Shown piece by piece: positions 14,354 through 20,585 of a DNA stretch of 20,585 bases (positions are counted from its first letter, which is position 1; each line of letters starts with the position of its first letter). Below the pieces are notes generated by a model. That model was not told the origin of the DNA. It searched no databases and saw nothing but the letters and a program-made list of their open reading frames with translations. The stretch is from Schleiferiaceae bacterium (lineage in GTDB: Bacteria; Bacteroidota; Bacteroidia; Flavobacteriales; Schleiferiaceae). The stretch covers positions 1-20,585 of the forward strand of contig JALQUY010000013.1 in NCBI GenBank assembly GCA_023260615.1. Reading direction: 5' to 3'. A program made the position numbers and the translations under genes.

Positions 14354-17098
14354 ATGGCTAACTCCGAACTCCACATTGAAGGCGCCCGCGTCAACAACCT
14401 GAAAAACCTCAGCGTTTCGTTTCCGCATGGGCATTTGGTAGTGATTACCGGGGTGAGCGGCAGCGGTAAATCGTCCTTGGCCTTTGACACGCTCTATGCG
14501 GAAGGCCAGCGCCGGTATGTAGAATCGCTGTCCTCCTATGCCCGTCAATTCATGGGCAAGCTCAACAAGCCAGAAGTCGATGACATCAAGGGCCTAGCCC
14601 CTGCCATCGCTATTCAGCAAAAGGTCATTTCGCGCAATCCGCGTTCCACCGTCGGGACCGTCACCGAGATTCACGACTACCTTAAAGTTCTCTTCGCGCG
14701 TGTCGGAAAGACCTACTCTCCAACCACGGGAGAGGAAGTGAAACGCCACCAAGTCCGGGATGTACTCGATGCCTTAGAGGCCCAGCCGGAAGATGCGCGA
14801 TTCATGGTAGTTGCTCCCCTAGCCTTTGGAGACCGGAGTCCTGCAGAAATGAAAAAACTACTCTTGCAGCAGGGCTACGCTCGGGTCCTAGTCGCACAGA
14901 CGGAGGTCGTTCGGCTAGACGAAGCCCCAGATGCACCCTTTGAATTGGTCATTGACCGACTGAGTGGTGGCCAACGCGATGAGGATACGGAGGTGCGTGC
15001 AGCAGATTCGATACAAACAGCCTTTTTCGAGGGCCGCGGTCTTTGCATTCTTCAAGATGAGCAAGGCCAGCGCAGCACCTATTCCAACACATTTTCCGAA
15101 GGCGATGTCGCCTTTGAGGAACCTAGCCCGGCATTTTTCTCATTCAACACCCCCCAAGGCGCCTGTCCGACTTGTGAAGGATTTGGCTCCGTTTTGGGCA
15201 TTGACCCCGAATTGGTCATCCCCAACCCAGGACTCAGCGTGTATGAAGATGCCATCGCCCCTTGGAAGGGAGAACGCCTCAGCGAGTGGAAGGACCAACT
15301 CATCTTGGGCGCAGAAAAGGCAGGCTTTCCCATCCACAGCCCGATTGCAAAACTCAGTCAGGATCAGAAAGATCTGCTGTGGAACGGCTGCGCCCATTTT
15401 GAAGGCCTAAACGCATTCTTTGACTACGTCGAAAGCAAGTCCTATAAAATCCAATACCGCGTGCTGCAAGCGCGCTACCGCGGCAAGACCCTTTGCACGG
15501 ATTGCAAGGGAAGTCGATTGCGGAAGGAAGCGAATTACGTCAAGATCGCCGGAGTTTCCTTGGGGGACATCTCCACCTGGAGCATTCGGGAAGCACGCGC
15601 CTGGTTTGACGCCTTGACCCTTTCTGACAACGATCAGGCCATTGCAGAGCGCTTGCTCTTGGAGATTCGACGTCGCCTCGGGGTACTCGAGCAAGTGGGC
15701 TTGCACTACTTAAGCCTGGATCGTCCAGCAGCAACCCTCAGTGGCGGGGAATCTCAGCGCATTCACCTCGCAACATCCTTGGGATCTTCCCTGGTCGGAT
15801 CGCTCTACATCTTGGACGAACCGAGCATCGGCCTCCATGCCCGCGATGCAGATGATCTGCTTGGCGTGCTCATACATCTAAGAGATCAAGGAAATACCGT
15901 GGTGGTCGTGGAACACGATGCCCTCTTCATGCATGCAGCCGATACCTTAATCGATATTGGCCCTGGGGCCGGAAGTTTGGGTGGAGAGGTCGTCTATGTA
16001 GGTCCGGGCGAAGAGGTGAAACATGCATCCACACTCACCGCCGACTATTTAACGGGCCGAAAACATATCTCACGCCTACCCCGCCCGATGGAAGGCGCCC
16101 ACTGGATTTCTCTCCAAGGTGCCCGAATGAACAACCTGCAGTCCGTAGGTATTGACATTCCCTTACAGCGGCTCACGGCAGTTTGCGGCGTTAGTGGAAG
16201 CGGAAAGACCTCTTTGATCCGTCATATTTTAGTCCCAGCGCTGCAAAAATACCTAGGTGAATACAGTGGACGCGGCGGTTACTACGAATCCTTGACTGGG
16301 GATTTGCGTCATATTCGGGCCGTTGAGGTCGTAGACCAAAACCCCATCGGAAAATCCTCCCGTTCCAACCCCGTTACCTATCTGAAGGCCTACGACGACA
16401 TCCGCAGCCTATATGCCAGCCAAAAAAATGCCCAATTGCGAGGCTTTCAAGCAAAGCACTTCTCCTTCAATACGGACGGCGGACGCTGCGATGTGTGCAA
16501 AGGAGATGGTTTCGTGACTGTTGAAATGCAATTTATGGCAGATGTCCACCTGGTCTGTGAGCAATGCCAAGGAAAGCGCTTTCAGGAGGATGTGCTGGAT
16601 GTGGAAGTACAGGGTAAAAATATTTCCGACCTACTTCACATGACCATTTCAGACGCCCATGCTTTCTTCATGGAAATCAATGAGGTCAAGATTGCGAACA
16701 AGCTTCAGCCCTTGCTCGATGTTGGCTTGGGCTATCTCCAAATGGGACAATCGAGCAGCACCCTATCGGGCGGCGAAGGCCAACGCGTCAAACTGGCATC
16801 CTTCCTCGCCAAGGGACAAGGCGCGGACCCTGTCTTCTTTGTTTTTGACGAACCCACTACCGGACTTCACTTTGACGATGTCCAAAAGCTCCTGACCGCA
16901 TTTGATGCGCTGATGGACTTGGGGCACAGCGTTCTAGTCATTGAGCACCAAACCGATGTACTCTCTCATGCCGATTGGCTGATAGAATTAGGACCAGGTG
17001 GAGGCTCCGATGGGGGTCAAGTGCTTTATCAAGGCGTATCAAATGGGATTTTTTCAGCGCCAAATTCAGTCACCGCCCCATTTTTGACTAGAAATTAA
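14354..17098 (+). CDS. uvrA: Excinuclease ABC subunit A
   Basis: DNA-damage recognition ATPase of nucleotide excision repair, acting as a dimer with UvrB. The 914-residue protein has two ABC modules: Walker A GVSGSGKSS (residues 34-41) and GVSGSGKTS (612-620), signatures LSGGESQRIHLA and LSGGEGQRVKLA, and Walker B regions LYILDEPSIGLH and VFDEPTTGLH. The C-terminal zinc module is complete (Cys712, Cys715, Cys735, Cys738). In the first zinc module only the second pair is left (Cys271 and Cys274, CPTCEGFG): where most UvrA proteins have a CPxC after SNxF, this one reads FSEGDVAFEEPSPAFFSF. I believe this replacement occurs in other Bacteroidota UvrA proteins, so it is probably ancestral rather than damage. 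Length is slightly below the usual 940. Confidence 0.96.
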   Translation: MANSELHIEGARVNNLKNLSVSFPHGHLVVITGVSGSGKSSLAFDTLYAEGQRRYVESLSSYARQFMGKLNKPEVDDIKGLAPAIAIQQKVISRNPRSTVGTVTEIHDYLKVLFARVGKTYSPTTGEEVKRHQVRDVLDALEAQPEDARFMVVAPLAFGDRSPAEMKKLLLQQGYARVLVAQTEVVRLDEAPDAPFELVIDRLSGGQRDEDTEVRAADSIQTAFFEGRGLCILQDEQGQRSTYSNTFSEGDVAFEEPSPAFFSFNTPQGACPTCEGFGSVLGIDPELVIPNPGLSVYEDAIAPWKGERLSEWKDQLILGAEKAGFPIHSPIAKLSQDQKDLLWNGCAHFEGLNAFFDYVESKSYKIQYRVLQARYRGKTLCTDCKGSRLRKEANYVKIAGVSLGDISTWSIREARAWFDALTLSDNDQAIAERLLLEIRRRLGVLEQVGLHYLSLDRPAATLSGGESQRIHLATSLGSSLVGSLYILDEPSIGLHARDADDLLGVLIHLRDQGNTVVVVEHDALFMHAADTLIDIGPGAGSLGGEVVYVGPGEEVKHASTLTADYLTGRKHISRLPRPMEGAHWISLQGARMNNLQSVGIDIPLQRLTAVCGVSGSGKTSLIRHILVPALQKYLGEYSGRGGYYESLTGDLRHIRAVEVVDQNPIGKSSRSNPVTYLKAYDDIRSLYASQKNAQLRGFQAKHFSFNTDGGRCDVCKGDGFVTVEMQFMADVHLVCEQCQGKRFQEDVLDVEVQGKNISDLLHMTISDAHAFFMEINEVKIANKLQPLLDVGLGYLQMGQSSSTLSGGEGQRVKLASFLAKGQGADPVFFVFDEPTTGLHFDDVQKLLTAFDALMDLGHSVLVIEHQTDVLSHADWLIELGPGGGSDGGQVLYQGVSNGIFSAPNSVTAPFLTRN

Positions 17099-17151
17099 CA
17101 GGAAAACGTCAAGATATTTTTAAAGGACTCCGTCGATTGTTGTACGTATCG

Positions 17152-17159
17152 TACCTTTG
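17152..17159 (+). promoter_or_regulatory. -7 promoter-like element in the uvrA-trmH convergent gap
   Basis: TACCTTTG is the same octamer found before nqrA and sua5. It lies in a gap where the flanking genes converge, so neither needs a promoter there. It points away from uvrA toward two stem-loops at 17164-17225. A good -33 element is not visible. Confidence 0.4.
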
Positions 17160-17163
17160 ACTT

Positions 17164-17236
17164 TAATCTAAGTGATATGCTTAGGTTATTGGTTTGGTGT
17201 GAGGCCTGGGTGAAAACCTAGGCCTTTCCCATTTTA
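17164..17236 (+). ncRNA. Candidate small RNA with two stem-loops
   Basis: About 5 bp after the -7 element at 17152 starts a 9-bp stem (17164-17172 with 17180-17188, one G-U pair, loop TGATATG). A linker of 13 nt leads to a second stem of 10 bp (17202-17211 with 17216-17225, one G-U pair) capped by a GAAA tetraloop and followed by TTCCCATTTT. The arrangement promoter, 5' hairpin, linker, terminator-like hairpin is that of a compact small RNA of about 70 nt. There is no same-strand gene downstream for it to be a leader of. I cannot assign an RNA family. Alternatively the second hairpin is just the transcription terminator of uvrA. Confidence 0.4.
17202..17236 (+). terminator. Terminator-like hairpin with GAAA tetraloop
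   Basis: AGGCCTGGGT and ACCTAGGCCT pair over 10 bp with one G-U wobble around the loop GAAA, then TTCCCATTTT. It begins 103 bp after the uvrA stop and 48 bp before the stop of the converging methyltransferase gene. The interrupted T-run makes it a moderate terminator on the plus strand; on the minus strand no T-run follows. Confidence 0.55.
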
Positions 17237-17272
17237 TACACTTTGCGTGTCGTGTCTGAACATGAAAGTCGC

Positions 17273-18043
17273 TCAACGCTGGGGTAGCTCCCGCTGTCGG
17301 AGCGCTTCGTAGAGAATGATTCCCGCAGCGACGCTAACATTCAGCGAATCTACCACCCCTGCCATGGGCAATTTCAAGCGATGTGGAGCAGCCGCATCCC
17401 ACGAGGCATCCAATCCTTGATCTTCCGCCCCAAGCACCAAAGCCACACGTCCCGTAAGGTCCGTTTCATAGGGAGATTCTGCTCCATCCAAATGGAGTTG
17501 ATAGCTCGCAAAACCTTGCGCTTGAAGCCAATCTTGAACCTGCTCTCGCGATGCTTCTACGACAGGGGTCCCAAAAAGGCCCCCTAAACTGTTTCGAACC
17601 ACCTCGGGTGCATAGAGATCGGATTGCGTAGAGGACGCAATGACGGCATCGACTTGGACTGCATTGGCCGTTCGCAACATAGCCCCAAGGTTTCCCGGTT
17701 TTTCAGTGCCATCTGCCACAAGGAGCAGAGCGTTCGCAGGCAGTTCCAGCGTTTCGAGCGTCCACCGTTTGGGTTCAAAGGCCACCAGGACTTCTGCACT
17801 TCCCTTTCGAACCACCAGCCGATCAAATACAGCCGAGGAACAGCTAAATGAACGCATTCCTGTCGGCGCCTCTATACCGTCCCGATGAAGGCCAAGAACA
17901 GGGGCCCAACCCGAGGCTAAGGCTCGCTCCACTTCCCGGCGTCCTTCCACCAAGCAAATACCTTCTTTCCGGCGCACAGATGACTTTTCGCGCCAGCGCA
18001 GCATGGTTTTAAACTTTGGATTTTGGGTGCTTTCGATGTGCAT
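17273..18043 (-). CDS. SpoU/TrmH-family RNA 2'-O-methyltransferase
   Basis: SAM-dependent SPOUT-class methyltransferase acting on ribose 2'-OH in tRNA or rRNA; the target nucleotide cannot be told. From ATG 18043 it has 256 residues. The N-terminal substrate-binding part (about 1-95) includes FLVEG-like CLVEGRREVERAL. The knotted catalytic domain shows motif 1 KPGNLGAMLRTANAV (115-129), motif 2 ALVLGAEDQGL (201-211) and motif 3 LPMAGVVDSLNVSVAAGIILYEALRQ (225-250). The ATG shares one base with the stop of the upstream SUI1 gene (TGATG). An upstream in-frame extension to 18184 exists but lies fully inside that gene and is not homologous in character, so it is rejected. Confidence 0.93.
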   Translation of the reverse strand: MHIESTQNPKFKTMLRWREKSSVRRKEGICLVEGRREVERALASGWAPVLGLHRDGIEAPTGMRSFSCSSAVFDRLVVRKGSAEVLVAFEPKRWTLETLELPANALLLVADGTEKPGNLGAMLRTANAVQVDAVIASSTQSDLYAPEVVRNSLGGLFGTPVVEASREQVQDWLQAQGFASYQLHLDGAESPYETDLTGRVALVLGAEDQGLDASWDAAAPHRLKLPMAGVVDSLNVSVAAGIILYEALRQRELPQR

Positions 18044-18435
18044 CAGCCGCCAATTCGTTTGGTTTTGTACCCTTCCGCCTGCAAAAAGGCTTCCGCTTTC
18101 GTCCGAACGTCCCCTTGGAGAACGATGCCGTCCGGATCTACACTCCCGCCGACGCCCAGCCGTGTTTTTAACTTCTTGGCCCATTCAGCCGTATCGGTAG
18201 CGGGATTTTGAAAGGTCACCAACGTGACGGTCTTTCCCCCTCGGCCCTTTTTTTCAAAACCAATATGCACCCACTTAGTGCTAGAACTTGGTGCTTCATC
18301 CTCCTCATCGTCCCATGCGATGCGTTCGGCCGATAGCGGTGCTTCCACCCCTAACGCATGGGCCAAAGCATCCGCGAAGGGGTTACTTGACAGGCCTGGA
18401 CCTGAGCCACTGCGATCGCTTCGTTTTTTAGCCAT
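18043..18435 (-). CDS. SUI1/eIF1-like translation initiation factor (YciH type)
   Basis: Bacterial relative of eIF1, a ribosome-binding protein thought to affect start-codon fidelity. The 130-residue protein has a charged, acidic N-terminal half (AWDDEEDEAPSSS) and a C-terminal SUI1 domain (about 65-130) with KKGRGGKTVTLVTF, WAKKLKTRLGVGGSV and the strongly conserved ending DGIVLQGDVRTKAEAFLQAEGYKTKRIGG. Its start overlaps the bshA stop by 8 bp and its stop overlaps the methyltransferase start by 1 bp, so it sits in the middle of one operon with no space for independent signals. Confidence 0.93.
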   Translation of the reverse strand: MAKKRSDRSGSGPGLSSNPFADALAHALGVEAPLSAERIAWDDEEDEAPSSSTKWVHIGFEKKGRGGKTVTLVTFQNPATDTAEWAKKLKTRLGVGGSVDPDGIVLQGDVRTKAEAFLQAEGYKTKRIGG

Positions 18436-19549
18436 GCAGCAACCGGGTATAAACGTTTAAGTAACTGTCGCCAATCTGATCCATCGAGAACGTGGTGGCA
18501 GTCTCTTGGGCAGACTCCGCAAATTCCGCCAACAGCATCGGTTGGTTTAGAAGGGCAATGGCATGATCTGCCATAGCATCAATGGCTCCAACGGGCTCTA
18601 AATAGCCATTTGAACCATGGGTGATAACTTCGGGCAATCCCCCTGCATTGGAGGCGATGACCGGGGCTCCTGAGGCCATGGCCTCTAGCGCTGCAAGTCC
18701 AAAGCTCTCAGTTTCCGAAGGCAATAAAAACAAGTCCGAAATTCCTAAAATGCGCTCCACTTCTGTGGTTTTCCCCAAGAAGTTCACGTGCTGCTCTATG
18801 CCCAATTGGCGCGCCAAGGCTTCGGCGGCTGGGCGTTCGGGGCCATCACCTACCATGAGCAGGACGGCTGGCCGAGCGGCGACTATTCGGGCAAAAATCT
18901 GCAAGACATCCGGGATGCGCTTCACCTTTCGGAAGTTAGATACATGCGAAACAATGGCTGTTTCGGGAGAGGCCACACGGGCTCTCGCCTCAGCATCCCC
19001 CCGACGGTAACGCGCAGTGTCCACAAAGTTGGGAATGACCTCTATGTCCCGGGTAATACTGAACTGCGTAATCGTCTCCTGCCGCAAGGCTTCAGAAACC
19101 GCAGTTACCGCAGAAGAGTGGTTGATAGAAAAGCACACGGCGGGCTTGTAGGCAGGTAGTTGACCCACCAAGGTGATATCCGTCCCATGAAGAGTGGTAA
19201 CCACCGGAATATCAATACCCTGGTCGTGTAAAATTTGGCGCGCCATGAAGGCCGCGTAGGCATGCGGAATAGCGTAGTGCACATGCAAGATGTCCAAGCG
19301 CTCCTTGACCACCGCGTCGACCATGGCACTGGAAAGCGCCAGCTCGTAGGGCTGGTAGAGAAAGAGCGGGTAATCCTGCATTTGCACCTCGTGGTAGTGC
19401 ACCGAAGGATTGAAGGGATCGAGTCGAACGGGCAAGGCATAGCTGATCACATGGACCGAATGCCCCTGCCGACCAAAGTGGTTGGCCAGCTCGGTGGCCA
19501 TTACGCCCGAGCCCCCAAACGTTGGGTGACATACAATGCCAATGCGCAT
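18428..19549 (-). CDS. bshA: N-acetyl-alpha-D-glucosaminyl L-malate synthase BshA
   Basis: GT4 glycosyltransferase that joins GlcNAc from UDP-GlcNAc to L-malate, the first step of bacillithiol synthesis. The 373-residue protein begins MRIGIVCHPTFGGSGVMATEL, the glycine-rich N-terminal loop specific to BshA, and carries HVHYAIPHAYAA, TLHGTDITLVG and the C-terminal nucleotide-sugar site PSETESFGLAALEAMASGAPV with the paired Glu residues. No bshB or bshC is within the window, so these must lie elsewhere. The ATG shares one base with the stop of the MORN gene (TGATG), and its end overlaps the SUI1 gene. Confidence 0.95.
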   Translation of the reverse strand: MRIGIVCHPTFGGSGVMATELANHFGRQGHSVHVISYALPVRLDPFNPSVHYHEVQMQDYPLFLYQPYELALSSAMVDAVVKERLDILHVHYAIPHAYAAFMARQILHDQGIDIPVVTTLHGTDITLVGQLPAYKPAVCFSINHSSAVTAVSEALRQETITQFSITRDIEVIPNFVDTARYRRGDAEARARVASPETAIVSHVSNFRKVKRIPDVLQIFARIVAARPAVLLMVGDGPERPAAEALARQLGIEQHVNFLGKTTEVERILGISDLFLLPSETESFGLAALEAMASGAPVIASNAGGLPEVITHGSNGYLEPVGAIDAMADHAIALLNQPMLLAEFAESAQETATTFSMDQIGDSYLNVYTRLLHG

Positions 19550-20142
19550 CAGGGCTCGACGATTTGGTTGTGTTTATACTCGAGCTGCTTTTCCATCTCG
19601 CCCTTGTCGTTGTAATAGGTGGCCGTACCGTGGATTTCGCCCCGAACGTAGGGGAATTCCACCGCCGGCTTGCCATTGTCGTGGTACCAGATGGCTGTTC
19701 CATGCTTTTGATTATTCACCCAGGGGATGCGGCTCTGAAGGACGCTCGTGGCGTAGTACGTGCGCTCTTCGCCATGCAGTCGGCCGTAGCGCCAGGTCGT
19801 CACGTGGGTGAGTCGGCCGATTTGATCGTATTCTTTCTCCTCACCGTGCTTCTGACCTTCCAACCATTCGTTGAAGATCAACACTTGGCCGGACGCATGG
19901 AATTCCCACATGGGGCCTTGCAGCAAACCGTCCTTGAAATGAGAGATGGTGCGGGGCTTTCCACTGCCGAAATACTGCACGTAGGTGCTGTCATTCAGAA
20001 ATCCATCGGCGGCTTTCTGCACCTGGCCCATAGCGGGCAGGGCGGGCAAGGCGACTAGTAGACTAATCCACCAAAGCGACTTGAACCGCTTCTTGAATTC
20101 GGGTCCGAATGTCCAATTGGCCAAGGAGGGGGTTGTTCGCAT
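19549..20142 (-). CDS. Secreted MORN-repeat protein
   Basis: From ATG 20142 this 197-residue protein has a signal peptide (basic KKRFK, hydrophobic WISLLVALPALPA, cleavage probably after AMG) and then five or so MORN_2-type repeats of about 22-24 residues, seen as GKPRTISHFKDGLLQG, GQVLIFNEWLEGQKHG, GRLTHVTTWRYGRLHG, WVNNQKHGTAIWYHDNG and VRGEIHGTATYYNDKGEM. Proteins of this kind are often labelled YwqK-type antitoxin, but nothing here suggests a toxin partner, and a secreted protein would not fit that role. The first 80 bp overlap the end of the hydrolase gene in another frame; a TTG at 20124 would shorten the overlap. Function unknown. Confidence 0.8.
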   Translation of the reverse strand: MRTTPSLANWTFGPEFKKRFKSLWWISLLVALPALPAMGQVQKAADGFLNDSTYVQYFGSGKPRTISHFKDGLLQGPMWEFHASGQVLIFNEWLEGQKHGEEKEYDQIGRLTHVTTWRYGRLHGEERTYYATSVLQSRIPWVNNQKHGTAIWYHDNGKPAVEFPYVRGEIHGTATYYNDKGEMEKQLEYKHNQIVEP

Positions 20143-20585
20143 TGGGATAAACTCTGTTCGACAAGAATACAAGAACAATGCCCGTTTCCGGGTCTGCCCA
20201 GGCAAAAGTACCGGTAAAACCGGTGTGCCCAAAGCTCAACGGACTCACACAGCCGCAGGTGGGGCCCGGTCCGGAGGTCTGAGGCCGGTCAAACCCCAGA
20301 CCGCGACGGTTGCCTTCGTCGCAGGCGTAACAGGCCGAAAAGGCCTTAATCGTCTCTGGCTCCACGTACTGGTAGCCGTTCCACCGACCGCCCTGCAAAA
20401 AGAGCTGCATCATGGAGGCCACGTCCTGGGCAGTCCCAAAGAGGCCCGCATGGCCCGCTACGCCACCGAGAAGTGCCGCTCCCTGGTCGTGAACGGTTCC
20501 CCGGAGCTGCTGGCGGCGGAAGGTTTGGTCGTTTTCGGTCGGGGCGATGTGGAGGATGTCCGCAGGGGAAGAGGTCTTTTGCACG
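20063..20585 (-). CDS. Serine hydrolase of the beta-lactamase family, C-terminal part
   Basis: The gene runs off the window edge, so only the last 173 residues are visible; the first visible Val is internal, not a start. IAPTEND, VHDQGAALLGGVAGHAGLFGTAQDVASMMQLFL and the KTG-like SFGHTGFTG followed by SNRVYPN are typical of class C beta-lactamase-like hydrolases, in particular the C-terminal half of the large Bacteroidota proteins in which a GH3 beta-N-acetylglucosaminidase domain is fused to such a hydrolase. Whether a GH3 domain is present lies outside the window. The catalytic SxxK region is also outside. It is the first visible gene of the five-gene minus-strand chain. Confidence 0.85.
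   Translation of the reverse strand, partial: VQKTSSPADILHIAPTENDQTFRRQQLRGTVHDQGAALLGGVAGHAGLFGTAQDVASMMQLFLQGGRWNGYQYVEPETIKAFSACYACDEGNRRGLGFDRPQTSGPGPTCGCVSPLSFGHTGFTGTFAWADPETGIVLVFLSNRVYPNANNPLLGQLDIRTRIQEAVQVALVD

Noticed and set aside
18044..18184. N-terminal extension of the SpoU methyltransferase
   Set aside because: Arg- and Gly-rich sequence fully inside the SUI1 gene in another frame; the ATG at 18043 starts the normal family sequence.
19549..20142. MORN protein as the antitoxin of a toxin-antitoxin pair
   Set aside because: It has a signal peptide and its neighbours are a hydrolase and bshA; no toxin-like small gene is adjacent.

Overview
The window is about 20.6 kb of ordinary, densely coding chromosome from a member of the Bacteroidota, most likely a Flavobacteriales-type organism with a fairly high GC content for that order. 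The assignment rests on a plug-type (DUF5103) protein of the type IX secretion system, a BshA bacillithiol enzyme, a bacteria-type SUI1 factor, a complete Na+-NQR operon, and several copies of the Bacteroidota -7 promoter element TAnnTTTG close to start codons. I see no phage, transposon, CRISPR array, tRNA or rRNA.

Layout. Positions 1-269 hold no gene: a perfect 8-bp tandem repeat, an AT-richer spacer, and three degenerate 27-bp tandem repeats that each encode a small hairpin. Positions 270-7240 (minus strand) carry nqrA-B-C-D-E-F followed by apbE, i.e. the sodium-pumping NADH:quinone oxidoreductase and the flavin transferase that attaches FMN to two of its subunits. Divergent from it are the plug gene (7329-8615) and sua5 (about 8728-9666). 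sua5 overlaps the 3' end of the minus-strand pair tatC-lptB (9629-11172). recQ (11231-13405) diverges from tatC and ends in an intrinsic terminator. An ECF sigma factor (13661-14233, minus) is followed by an unannotated-looking 47-codon ORF and is divergent from uvrA (14354-17098). The 174-bp convergent gap after uvrA contains a promoter-like element and two stem-loops that could be a small RNA. The rest, all minus strand, is a tightly overlapping chain: a serine hydrolase cut by the window edge, a MORN-repeat protein, bshA, a SUI1-domain factor and a SpoU/TrmH RNA methyltransferase.

The genes cover energy metabolism (NQR plus ApbE), envelope export (Tat, Lpt, T9SS plug), DNA repair (RecQ, UvrA), tRNA/rRNA modification and translation (Sua5, TrmH-like, SUI1), thiol chemistry (BshA) and transcription (ECF sigma). 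The items most worth checking are non-coding or very small: the hairpin repeat with compensatory base changes, the small-RNA candidate after uvrA, and the small ORF behind the sigma factor. I did not find a clear new multi-gene system.
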